A stretch of DNA of 64,000 bases from assembly GCA_963932465.1 (NCBI GenBank), contig OZ010792.1, positions 186,591,377 to 186,655,376 of the forward strand, read 5' to 3'. Under the pieces are notes generated by a model. It was not told the origin of the DNA. It made no database searches and worked only from the letters and a program-made list of their open reading frames with translations. Origin of the DNA: Maratus speciosus. Its lineage: Eukaryota; Arthropoda; Arachnida; Araneae; Salticidae. Below, in pieces: positions 12,401 through 22,128 of the stretch (position 1 is its first letter; the number at the start of each line of letters is the position of its first letter). Made by a program: the position numbers and the translations under genes.

Positions 12401-13010
12401 AATTGCCAAGCAAGCACTCTCGTGGGATCAACAAACCGCCCAAGAGCTAGATCAATCCAGCTCGAGCCATTGGCATTCCTGAATGTCTCTTCACTAAGAG
12501 GATCATTCATTATAAGCAGGTCGTTCTCCAAACAAAACTCACAACCTGGTCTCCACGGGCATCAGACGTCTGCAACGGATTGCCCCACACCGTGCTCTTA
12601 GAGTTAAAATCCCCAACTACAAGTACTGACTTACCTGTGTTTCTATCAAGCAAATCCTTGACCACGTCCAGCTCCACAGAGATCTCGCCCCTGGGCGGAA
12701 TATAAACTGATACAATCAGAATAGAAACTTCAGGGCCGAGGTCCACTGACACTGCAACCACATTACTTGCCGTCATAATCTCCATGACCGGGAGAGATTT
12801 GTTTATAACGGCTATGGCGGCTCTGCACCGCTTCGACGAGTAATGGGCTACTACATCATCGGGAAGTCCACCCAACTTCCCGTTCCCCAGGATGTACGGC
12901 TCCTGAAGGCACAAAATGTCATAGTCATCGAGATCCTTCTGTAAAGTGTTCATGGTCGTTATGGATTTGCTCACATTCTGTTGCCCAATGGTCAACTTAA
13001 CCATAGTCAA
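9439..13010 (-). pseudogene. ORF2 polyprotein (endonuclease, RT, RNase H), frameshifted
   Basis: The product would nick target DNA and reverse-transcribe the element RNA. The first segment (13010 to about 12530) is the endonuclease N-terminus: N12, E37 in the LQEPY motif, and D134/N136 in GDFNS. A one-base shift near 12530-12545 moves to the second segment (12531-9721, 936 residues). That segment has the end of the endonuclease (SWIDL, 24-28) and RT with D421 in LDVKGAFN and YADD at 509-512. Its RNase H keeps D767, E805, D828 and D876. Two further shifts near 9725 and 9700 lead to the last segment, which carries a C-x2-C...H-x4-C zinc motif (CPFC...HLILEC) and stops at 9439. All catalytic residues I could place are present, so the damage is light and recent. 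Confidence 0.92.
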
Positions 13011-14157
13011 CTCTCCGTTGTAAACGGCTCAACTCCAAGGCACGTGTAGGACAAAAGGGGTCGAGAGCAGAATGATCTAGATTTGCTCTTTGATGTTCCG
13101 GGTAAAACTTGTTTACCACTTTGCAATTAAGGCAGGACAAGGTTTTACACTTACCCGCCTTATGCCTGGCGCTCCCACATTCCAGGCAGACCTCCTTGTT
13201 TTTGCAAGACGAGCTGATGTGGCCGTATCGACCACATTTATAACATTGCGTAGCACGTAAATGCTCGCTTATCTTCGACCTCGACCATCCAATGACGAGC
13301 CGGCGTAAATCTAATAGCCGGTGGAAGGCAGAAGGGGCACATTCCAGCACCCAATTATTCAGTTCTCGTCCCTTCATCGAGAACTTAACCGACATAGTAT
13401 CCGCCTCCACACCAGCCTGCTCTGCAGCAGCTGCGATCACTTCACTCCCCTTGATGTCACTAGGAACATCAAAAATAACAATCCGGGGGCGTCGGAGCTT
13501 CGGAACAGAGCATTGCACTGTCTCCCTCAGCCCCTCCGCCTCCTTCACAGCCTTCTCTAGAATTTCAGCGTCACTATGGGAGCTGAGGCGTACCAACAGG
13601 CCTCCTGAGCGGGTCGGCCTTTTCCCGAGGACTTCTACTCCAAGCTCGACAGGCTTTATGGCCTCCACCACTCTCTTCTCAACAGACTTGCATCCCTCCT
13701 TTCCATCCCTTGGATAGATCAGAAGGACATGGTCTGTGGACGGACCTGCGGCACGGGTCTTCCTACCACTCCCAACCGAACGCTTACTTTTCATGTGTCC
13801 ACACACTGTTTCTTCCGGAACCGACGTCCGAGTGACGTCCGCGAACGAGGTTCGCTGGTCCCGCTCAGCCACTTGTACTTTTAAGCCCTCTATTTCATGC
13901 TTGGCCTTAGCCAACTCCAGAGCATGCTCAACGAACAGCTCGTAGACGTCGTCTAGATCTGCATTAATCGCCGCCAGCTGCGTTCTATCTTTTTGAGTTC
14001 TGCCTGGCACAACCGCCATTATCTGCACTTTCAGTTTACCAATTAAATCTTTGGCGGCCAGCCTTCGGTCCGAACTCAATGTGGACTCATCCAGGTCCAC
14101 TATTTGGCTACTTTCATTAGTAGCCATTTTAACAATATCCCAACTCCTTTGACTCAA
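12997..14157 (-). CDS. ORF1 gag-like nucleic-acid-binding protein of the retrotransposon
   Basis: An intact 386-residue frame. It begins MSQRSWDIVKMATNESS; a second methionine at residue 11 is an equally plausible start. The N-terminal third is charged and probably helical (about 80-110, ELAKAKHEIEGLKVQ). The middle resembles the RRM-like fold common in I/R1 gag proteins. The C-terminus has CCHC zinc knuckles C305-C308-H313-C318 and C324-C327-H332-C337, with a third partial C342-C345 cluster. ORF1 of this class coats element RNA and chaperones it. Its stop overlaps the start of ORF2 by a few bases, which suggests ORF2 is translated by re-initiation or read-through. ORF1 itself is undamaged. 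Confidence 0.92.
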   Translation of the reverse strand: MSQRSWDIVKMATNESSQIVDLDESTLSSDRRLAAKDLIGKLKVQIMAVVPGRTQKDRTQLAAINADLDDVYELFVEHALELAKAKHEIEGLKVQVAERDQRTSFADVTRTSVPEETVCGHMKSKRSVGSGRKTRAAGPSTDHVLLIYPRDGKEGCKSVEKRVVEAIKPVELGVEVLGKRPTRSGGLLVRLSSHSDAEILEKAVKEAEGLRETVQCSVPKLRRPRIVIFDVPSDIKGSEVIAAAAEQAGVEADTMSVKFSMKGRELNNWVLECAPSAFHRLLDLRRLVIGWSRSKISEHLRATQCYKCGRYGHISSSCKNKEVCLECGSARHKAGKCKTLSCLNCKVVNKFYPEHQRANLDHSALDPFCPTRALELSRLQRRVDYG

Positions 14158-14597
14158 ATCCTTTAAGCTCCTTGACAGGTCGCACTACCACTACTGGCTA
14201 CTCTGGCTTCCCGGAATTTAAAAAAGACCGGGACGACGAGACGGACTTAGCCTCAACGCTTCTCCTACGTCGAGGAGCCGGGTGGCCACGCCAAGGCGCC
14301 GCAACTCGTCCTATTTTATGGTACGTGCAAAACTTAGAAAAATTTCTAAGTAAAAAAATAAAAGTTTCGAACAGAGTTCGAAACCTTGAACACAAGAACG
14401 AGATCTACAAAATAAATAAAAAAATGAAAGTAGTGGATTTTTACACACTTCTCAACTTGCTCTTTGTGACCTTTACGGTTATCACGTAAAGTGAAAGGCG
14501 AACCGTAAGAGGGTCTATGCACTACCAAATCCGCTAATAGATCTCTTGAAAGCTAGAGTTCACGTACTCATAAAACGCCAGATAGTTTCCCACCCGG
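14158..14597 (-). promoter_or_regulatory. 5' UTR of the retrotransposon, presumed internal promoter
   Basis: About 440 bp of non-coding element sequence upstream of ORF1, up to the right target duplication. Full-length elements of this class carry an internal promoter here. I cannot identify its core motifs with confidence. Confidence 0.5.
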
Positions 14598-14615
14598 TCG
14601 ATAACTGTAAAGAAA
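14598..14615. repeat. Target-site duplication, right copy
   Basis: Identical to 8641-8658 over 18 bases. It marks the 5' end of the element. Confidence 0.9.
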
Positions 14616-15479
14616 AATATCTTAATCTGCCATCCCTTGAAAAAAAAAAAAAAAAAAATCTGCGCAGAGACTGATTCAGGCTTAAGTTCATACTGGAATT
14701 AATATAAACATTAATTTACTCTTACTTGAGATTGAAAATGTATGGAACGACAATGATTTGGAATTATTTTATCGGCTTCTTACTATTTTTTGATTACTAA
14801 CACTTATAGTTATTATTATTTTGGGGTTAAATATGATGTTCGATTATCATGAGATTACGAAACTGTTTCAGATTAGAAATTAACATTATACTGGGAAAAT
14901 ATATTTTTACATATTACAGTAGTGAAACATTTGAAAGAATTTTCTTTTAGTGCTAATAATATTTTAAATTATCTTTTAAAATCCTAAATCTTCAAACCAA
15001 TGTTTTCAGATTTAACATTTGCCAAAATTATAAAATAATAGTAATTCCTTATACCATACGGAAATATTTTTGAGATATTTTTAAATCTAATAGTGCATTT
15101 AATTTACTTATTGTATTTTGCTGTTGTTTAATAGTACAATTATAAATACTAATTATTATTTTTAGTGTTTTTCAAATTGGTATATTTATTTTTTTAAATT
15201 GTATGTAAGAATTTTTGTGCTTGTGATTTTAATCAAACATTTAATTATAGACATTCTGAATCGGTTATTAAATTTTCTTCTATTGTAAATTCATTTTCTA
15301 CGTTTATGATACGCGTAATTATTGGCACTAAAAAGTAAAATATGATATTTAAGCATTGAAATAAAGTGTTTTTCATGCCTGATAGGAAGTTATAGATTAA
15401 ACTGCTTTAGTATATATTTTTTAAAAGTTCATATAATACAGGATACATAATATAGGACATAAGTTGAAAAGTGCTTATG
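14616..15479. other. AT-rich DNA, nothing recognised
   Basis: A poly-A run sits at 14640-14658. The remainder is AT-rich without coding bias. Confidence 0.45.
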
Positions 15480-17375
15480 ACTTAGGTTTGTCTCTCCGTC
15501 TGTCCGTCTAGCAGTCTGTCCGCACTCTAACTCCCGAAAATATACTCGGATTGCCCTGAAATTTTTGGATGTTATTAACGTTTACCATATCACGGTACCT
15601 ATTTGTTATGAAGTTTGTAGCATGCTTTATTCATTTACAGGGCCAGCCAAAAGTTTTCCGTTACATTACGGCCTATGGGAAAAAATCGTTTCAAATGATT
15701 TTTAATGATTTTACGCACGCTTTCAAACATAATAAAATTTATATGCATTTATGAAGGGCACTAAAATATGCATTCTGTTGACTATGCGATGCACAGAATA
15801 GCTATTGTTCATTTACAGGACTAAAAAAGGAATTCAAATACATAATGATATAGGGGTGGAGGGAATTGTTTGCAGCATACTTTAATTATGTTAATCTATT
15901 TCATATATAATGAAATTGATGTATGTCGCTTAGGTTTACATACTATAAATTATTTCATGTATAATACGAATAATACGTATATAGCATTTACAGGGACACC
16001 CAAAATATTTCAGATACTATATTGTATCCGAAGTACTGTTCATTAGCGATGTTTGCTGGAAATGTATTTTTAATTATGATATGCGCTTTTATGATTCACT
16101 ATATTTATGCATAGTATCGTGTATATGAATGCTATAATTCCTATAAAGGCTACACAAAAGTATTCGTAAGGATTACTGGGTATGGGCGCAAATTGCTTAA
16201 AGGTGGTTTTTAAATGAGTTATGTTTTTTATCGCTGAACTGCATTTAATTTACCAATAAATGTTTGTAGAATATGGATAAAATGACACACAGGGTCACGC
16301 AAGGAAATGGATACATGGCCGTCTATAAATGATAATTTCTGGAAATGCGATTTCAGCAGTTTTAAGAGTGTCTTAGTTTGAATTAAATTTTAACTAAATA
16401 ATAGCGTGTAATAAAGATTCTAGGTAAACTGCAGGGTTGTACAAAAGTATTCAAGTATCTTTCCTTACATTAGTATAAATTGCTGAAAAAGAATTTCAAC
16501 CTGTTAGGCGTTTTCTTGCTAAACTAAATTTTCCCATTATATAGTATATATACACTTAAAAAATGGGTACTCAAAATTGAGTAAGAAGTACTCAATTTTA
16601 AATGCGTCACATACTCAAAATAGCTCCGATCTAAATGTACTCAAAGTTGAGAAACACATGTATTCATTTTTTATTCCATGGTTGTGATCAAATATGAATC
16701 GTTATGCACTGCCCCCCCCCCCCCCCAAAAAAAAAAACCTAAAATTCAAAGTAAAAATGTACTGACATTTATTTCCCGTTCAAAGTTCTTAACAAGAAAT
16801 GTTTAATTGATTATTTATTAAGAAAAATAGCAAAATTCTTAGCAAGATACTCAAATCGAATATTTTTATGACAAGAGCATTATTTCCAAGTACTTTTAAA
16901 TTATTTTTAAAATGCTGTGCATAATTTAATATTTACATTAATAAACATCATTTATGCCGCTATAAATGAAATGAACCATTACAGGGTACAAAACTATTCG
17001 TTTGTTTGGGTTTTATAACATGTGATGTTTCAAAATAGAGAAAGCATAGGTTCATTTTTGATCCAAAAATATTCAATTCGATATGAGTACGTCGGTTTAC
17101 TCATTTTTGAGTACTTCATTTTTTTTCAGTGTATCAACCTACAGATCAAATACAGAGCTGTTCAAAAGAATTGGAAAACATATTTGGCTATGGACGGTAA
17201 CTGTTGAAATCAGTTTTTTAAATGTTTTATGCGTTTTCTGAAATGCTTACTTAGTTATCTTATTTACGTCATTTCCCTAAATTACGATGTCTTGTTAAAG
17301 CATTCAGAAAGTGTTGGAAAGTATTTTATAATCTATGCTTAACGCATGATTTTTCTTACTCGTTTTTTTTTTCTA
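15480..17375 (+). mobile_element. Family B tandem-core element, copy 1 (HINE-like)
   Basis: It begins with a GTCTGTCC-type tract (about 15488-15520). This is followed by monomers of roughly 145-180 bp marked by CATTTACAGGG/ACAGGG and CAAAAGTATTCCGTTAC-type words near 15637, 15812, 15988, 16145, 16292, 16432 and 17150. The monomers are diverged, and their order matches the second copy at 50470-51365, so the two arrays are homologous. A TA-flanked MITE (16553-17131) interrupts one monomer. The outer ends are not sharply defined. Nothing is encoded. Confidence 0.6.
16553..17131. mobile_element. TA-flanked MITE (Tc1/mariner-like ends) inside family B
   Basis: Left end CACTTAAAAAATGGGTACTC and right end (reverse complement) CACTGAAAAAAAATGAAGTACTC, both continuing into ACTCAAAA.TGAGTAA. 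TA flanks each side (16551-16552 and 17132-17133). Removing the 579 bp rejoins the family B monomer. Internal copies of the TACTCAAA word recur near the left end. A C/G homopolymer run (about 16710) lies inside. It is non-coding. Confidence 0.72.
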
Positions 17376-17789
17376 TTTCCTAGATCAGTCTTTTCCTATA
17401 AAACATACCAAATCTATTTAGCTCATATTCACAAAATACAATATACACGGGAATAAAAAATTTAAATAAATATCGCTTATCATGCCGCTCTATAAATAAT
17501 AGTTGTATTAATATCCGTTAGTCTCCATGTTCATATTTAATAAAGCAATGACAAATAACAACAAATTAAAAAAACTTACACATTCTAAATATCAAGCTTG
17601 AACTCAATATCAAGCATAGAACTTAATAAAAAAATATGGCAGTTGATAAGCATTGTTTTTTAAGTGGAAAAATTTTAAATGTTTTAGAAGAATAGGACTC
17701 CAAAATAGCGATATTTTGCTAAAAAGTACGGTAAAAAGATAAGATTTTATATTTACAGCAAAAGTTTATTTTAAAATTCATCGCTGTAT
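17376..17789. other. AT-rich DNA, nothing recognised
   Basis: No gene or clear repeat is seen. Confidence 0.4.
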
Positions 17790-17898
17790 TAATACTTAGA
17801 AATTTTTCCAGAGAGAATCATTCGCCTTATATACAATATTTCAAATGAAAATCAAATATCAAATTAATTGCTTAAAAGGCGCAAAGGAGTGAAAAAGA

Positions 17899-17969
17899 TT
17901 CCATGTCGGGACTCGAACCCGGGCCATCAGTATAGCACACTGACATTATACCGACTAAACCACATGGAA
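17899..17969 (-). tRNA. tRNA-like sequence (tRNA-derived repeat), anticodon loop GCT
   Basis: The 71-nt sequence folds as a tRNA. It has a 7-bp acceptor stem TTCCATG/CATGGAA, a D-arm containing TTTAGTCGG (box A), anticodon stem TCAGT/ACTGA with loop GTGCTAT, and T-arm CGGG-TTCGAGT-CCCG (box B). The loop would read GCT (Ser), but there is no long variable arm, so it is not an ordinary tRNA-Ser. Its place inside a repeated unit with a second copy at 18410-18480 points to a tRNA-derived repeat rather than a functional gene. The intact A and B boxes could still support Pol III transcription. Confidence 0.55.
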
Positions 17970-18409
17970 CGACGCCCAGCCTGTAAAATTTCTCACTATT
18001 ACATGTTGGCAAGGCTACAAACGCAGCACAAGATGGAATATTTATCGTGAGCCACCGACATGGGGTAAACACGAAACTTAATTAAATCCAGCATCGATTG
18101 AAACTATATTAATAATTGGAAATTTTTCCAGGGAGAAACATTCGCCTTGCATACAACATTTCAAATTAAAATTGACTTTTAAGCAATTAATTTGAAATTT
18201 GATTTTCATTTGAAATATTGTATGCAAAGCGAATGGTTCTCGCTGGAAAAATTTCCAAGTATTAATATAATATAATTTCAATCGATGCTGGATTTAATTA
18301 AGTTTCGTGTTTGCATCATGTTGGTGGCTCACGCTAAATATTCCATCTTGTGCTGCGTTTGTAGCCTTGCCAACATGTAATAGTGAGAAATTTTTCAGCC
18401 TGGGTATCG

Positions 18410-18480
18410 TTCCATGTGATTTAGTCGGTAGAATGTCAGTGCACTGTACTGATGGCCCGGGTTCGAGTCCCAGCATGGAA
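18410..18480 (+). tRNA. tRNA-like sequence, second copy, inverted
   Basis: The acceptor arms TTCCATG and CATGGAA, box A TTTAGTCGG, box B GGTTCGAGTCC and the anticodon stem TCAGT/ACTGA are all conserved relative to 17899-17969 on the other strand. The anticodon loop has changed to GCACTGT, losing the universal T33, so it is unlikely to be a working tRNA. Confidence 0.5.
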
Positions 18481-18540
18481 TCATTTTCACTATTTGCGTC
18501 TTTTAAGCAATTAATTTGAAATTTGATTTTCATTTGAAAT

Positions 18541-18842
18541 CACAGTGTTTATGACAAGTTCGTCACAAATGACACATATTTCACAAATTGGTCACAGTGT
18601 GACTTCAAAGCATTGTCGCTTTCGTCACAGGTTTGTCACAAAGTTAATGCCAAAATAGTCACAAATGACACACTTTTCACAAATTTGTCACACCGTGACT
18701 TCACAGAGTGGTCACAATGTGACGTCACAAACAACCTCTAAAACGGCCATAACGACCTCGCATTCTAGTCACTATGACGTCACATCGACGGTCACAAAGT
18801 CACAGTGTGACTTCACAACGACGTCGCCGTGACGTCACCATG
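18541..18842. repeat. GTCAC / TGACGTCA-rich degenerate repeat, second patch
   Basis: Almost every 15-20 bases contains GTCACA or TGTGAC, with several GTGACGTCAC palindromes near 18718, 18774 and 18831. The style matches 7171-7455 without being a simple copy. It abuts the tRNA-containing inverted repeat exactly at its right end. Confidence 0.55.
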
Positions 18843-18865
18843 CCTTACGGGCATACATACAATAC

Positions 18866-19230
18866 ATTAGAGATCTGCACAGGCCGGCCCGCATGCCGGT
18901 CTTGGGCATATTTTCATTCACGGCACTCGGGCCGGACCCGGGCCATACTTTTTTCTGAAGGCTCGGGCCGGGCCTAGTGGCTACTCTTTACGGGCCAGGC
19001 CGGGTTCGGGCCTTACTTTTTCCTGAAGGATCGGGCCGGTCTGGGCCTAACTTATTTCTTCTGTAGAGAGCCGGGACTGGTTTCATTCCTAGTCTTCACG
19101 GCCCAAAATTTTCAGTCCTAGTTTTGACCCAGCCCGTATGAAAATCATTGTCTCGGCGTGGCCTGGTCCGTTCAAAAGTCAGTTAAATTAGGCCTGGCTC
19201 AAATTTTTTTACAAAAAATGCATACAATTC
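18866..19230. repeat. GC-rich low-complexity patch (GGGCCGG-type words)
   Basis: Repeated words such as CGGGCCGGGCCT and CTGAAGG stand out from the AT-rich surroundings. The start TAGAGATCTGCACAGGCC loosely resembles a hAT terminal repeat, but I see no matching far end. It is described only as a repeat. Confidence 0.4.
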
Positions 19231-19443
19231 TAAATCGCCTTTATTCTACAATTAAACATTAAAATTTATTCTTTTTGAAGAATAGTAGATTTCTACGCTT
19301 ATTAAAATATACCTAAATTAAAATATAGTAAAGCGTTTGAAAAAGAACTTGCCAATGACGGAATTCTGTTTTAAACTGAAACACATGTTTGATCCATGCA
19401 AAATTAATATACTAATGCGTAAGAAAAGAATATATATAATACA
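19231..19443. other. AT-rich DNA, nothing recognised
   Basis: A short AT-rich spacer between the GC-rich patch and the Helitron 3' end. Confidence 0.4.
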
Positions 19444-21941
19444 CTAGCAAACCCCGCGGCTTTGCTCGCGTAATAGTTGAAATATGCCAAGCGATATTTT
19501 ATTAGAAGAACACTTTTTAAATAATTCAAAAATTACAAATTAAGCCACAGTTTGACTAAACTTCATTATAAAACTGCAATAGACAAACATGAGATTTTAA
19601 TTAATAGGAAAAACTAAAATTTATTCCAATTAAATGAAAATTTAGAAAGTATTTTGAGACTTTTATGCTCATTTCAGTATTCATTTGAAGTTTTGAATTT
19701 TTTTAAAACCATCTTAACACATTTAGGTCTTAAATTTAACCATCATGCGAAATTCCAAGCTTCTTGTCTAACAGTCTAGCACCTCTCTGGTTTTAGTGGC
19801 ACCAACATAAAATGACGAAACAGAGTTGAAATAAAGTGTCTCGAAAATTGTTGAAACAGAGACTGTCACCATTAATTTGCCAACATTAGCTTGAGATAGG
19901 TTGGTATTTCCTAATATTCTATAGAAAACGGAATTTAGATGTTTTTAAAGGCTTTTTTGTTGTTCCTGCCAAGCAGGTGGTAGTGACACTGGCTTAAAAT
20001 ATAGCCCGTATAGGATCAGAGACTATCGCTCTTATTCGCAACCAATAACTTCTGTAATCGGTTTATTATTTCCTGAGATTCCATAGAAATTGTAATTTAG
20101 GACTCCTTTAGAATACTTTTCGCTCCTTCCCTTCGCTTCACCCCTTTTTAATTTCGAATTTTTCGACTGTTCTTAGAGGACATTTATATTTTATAAGCAA
20201 CTACTGTGCTATATTTAAAGTTTCTAGCCTCTTCAGTACCGCAGAAATCGCTTAGAAAGTTTTTTGCTCCTTCAACCCTCGACATTAAATGTAGCTTATA
20301 TTTCAGCAGGTTCTATCACCATCAATTTGCAACCATTATGTTTGACATCGGTTTCGTATTTCATACGATTGCATAAAAATCGTGATTTAGAAAGCTTATA
20401 GAACACTTTTCGCTCCCTTTATCCTTTTAAATTTGGAATTTTCTTTCGACAATTCTTAGAAAGCATTTGCATGTTTGAAGTAATTACCATTCCAAATTTA
20501 AAATGTTAGACCACCTCAGTAACGCAAAAAATGCAATTTAGAACATTTTTTGCTCCTGTAACCCCCAGGTGGTAGTGAAAACAACGTAAAATATAGGTTA
20601 TGCTGGAGCGGGGACTGTCACCATCAATTTGAAACCATTACTTCTGAAATCGGTTTATATTTCCTGAGATTACGTAAAAATCGCTATTTAAAGCGTTTTT
20701 AAGAACGCTTTTCGCTCATTTTCACAGCTTTTAAATTTCAAATTTTTAAGGAACTCTTCTCAGAGAGTTACATCTCATAAGATATTACCATGCCAAATTT
20801 CAAGTTGCTAGCCCCTTCAGTATCACAAAAATCACAATTTAGAATGCTATTTAAAATGCAACCGCAAGGTGATAGTGACGCCGACATGAAATAGATCCTA
20901 TATTAGTGCAAAGGCTGTCATCATCAATTTCCAACCATTAATTTTGAAATCGGTTGGGTACTTTCTGAGATTGCGTAGAAATCGCAATTTAGAAAGTTTT
21001 TTAGAAGGCTTTTCGCTCATTTTCACCCCTTTTAAATTTCTATTTTTTAGGAAATTTTCTTACAGATCATTTGTATCTCATAAATAACTGCCCTGCATAA
21101 TTTCAGGATTCTAGGCCCTTCAGTAACACAAAAAACGCAATTTAGAACGTTTTTTGCTTCTGCAATCGCTAGGTGGTAGTGACACCGAAATGAAATAGAG
21201 CCTATGTTAAAGCAAGGTATGTCGTCATCAATTTCCAACCATTACTTTTGAAATTGGTTGGGTACTTTCTGAGATTGTGTAGAAATCGCCATTTAGAACG
21301 TTTTTTAGAACTCTTTTCGCGCATTTTCACCCCCTTTTAAATTTCGAATTTTTTAAGAAATCTTCTTAGAGATCATTTATATCTAATAAGTAACTACCAT
21401 GCCAAATTCCATGTATCTGGACCCTTCAGTAACACAAAAATCGCAATTTCGAACATTTTTTGCTCCTGCACCCCCTTTAGCGGTAGTGGCACAGACATAA
21501 ACTGTAGCCTATGTTGGAGCAAGGGTTGTCACCATCATTTTGTCACCATTATTTTTAAAATCAGTTTGGTATTTCCTGAAATTGCGTAAAAATCGCCATT
21601 TAGAACTTTTTTTAGAACGCTTTTCGCGGATTTTTAACCCCTTTTTAATTTTGATTTTTTAAAGAAATGTCCTCAGAGATCATTTATATCTTATAAGTAA
21701 CTACCATTCCAAATTTCATGTTTCTAGGCCCTTCAGTAACACAAAAATCGCATTTTTAGAACGTTTTTTGCTCCTGCACCCCCTTTTGGACAGTGGCACG
21801 GACATAAGATATAGCCTATGTTCTAAGTTGGACTAACACCATCAATTTGATACCATTACTTTTGGAATCGGTTCGGTAGTTCCAGAGCTTACCTTCTACA
21901 AATGAACAATTTTTACCTCTTTATAATATTAGTATAGAAGA
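19444..21941 (-). mobile_element. Non-autonomous Helitron with about 300-bp tandem cores
   Basis: Read on the minus strand it starts TCTTCTATACTAATATTATA (5' TC), the recurrent arthropod Helitron 5' end. It ends with a GC-rich hairpin region (CGCGAGCAAAGCCGCGGGG) followed by TTTGCTAG and a host T. The host A (21942) and T (19443) flanks fit insertion between A and T, with no target duplication. The interior has six or more diverged units of roughly 295-308 bp marked by TTTAGAACGTTTTTTGCTCC near 20250, 20545, 20845, 21142, 21450 and 21757. The units also share an ACCATCAATTTG...ACCATTA block and an ATCGGTTTGGTATTTCC-type block. There is no Rep/helicase coding sequence. Confidence 0.78.
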
Positions 21942-22128
21942 TTTACACTTGCTAAGAAGGGAACTTGTCTATAACACATTTTTTTTCTATGCAATTCCGT
22001 CTTGGAAGATTTTACTGTATAGCATTTTTGAGATTTTTAACACGCACAAATTGGCACAAATTGTCATTGTCAAAATTTTGGCACAAATTCTCATTTTTAA
22101 TTTTTAATTTTTTTTAATTTTCATTTTT

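Larger units (their letters stand above)
8659..14597 (-). mobile_element. Complete non-LTR retrotransposon, I/R1 superfamily
   Basis: A 5939-bp insertion bounded by an exact 18-bp target duplication. It is visibly GC-richer than the surrounding DNA and lies on the minus strand. In order it has a 5' UTR of about 440 bp, ORF1 (gag-like, CCHC knuckles), and ORF2 (apurinic-type endonuclease, reverse transcriptase, RNase H, C-terminal zinc motif). A 3' UTR of about 780 bp follows. ORF1 and ORF2 overlap by a few bases. The endonuclease motif SWIDL (instead of SDH), the YADD RT core and the RNase H place it in the I/R1/LOA group. There is no poly-A tail at the 3' end, as in many R1-type elements. 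The flank is AT-rich and not rDNA, so it is not inserted at the classical R1 site. The long, exact duplication shows full-length insertion by target-primed reverse transcription. Confidence 0.93.
17790..18540. repeat. Inverted repeat of tRNA-containing units
   Basis: A unit containing GAAATTTTTCCAG, ATTCGCCTT, CAAATGAAAATCAAAT, TTAATTGCTTAAAAG and a tRNA-like sequence occurs on the left. It recurs in opposite orientation on the right; the matching ends 17838 and 18540 place the centre of symmetry near 18189. The arms share the words around the tRNA (CTCACTATTACATGTTGGCAAG and its complement). A further partial copy of the unit end (about 18115-18260) forms the loop region. This is either a foldback arrangement or two head-to-head copies of a tRNA-derived repeat. 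Confidence 0.7.

Noticed and set aside
17899..18480. A pair of genuine tRNA-Ser genes
   Set aside because: No long variable arm, one copy without T33, and both embedded in an inverted repeated unit; more likely tRNA-derived repeats.
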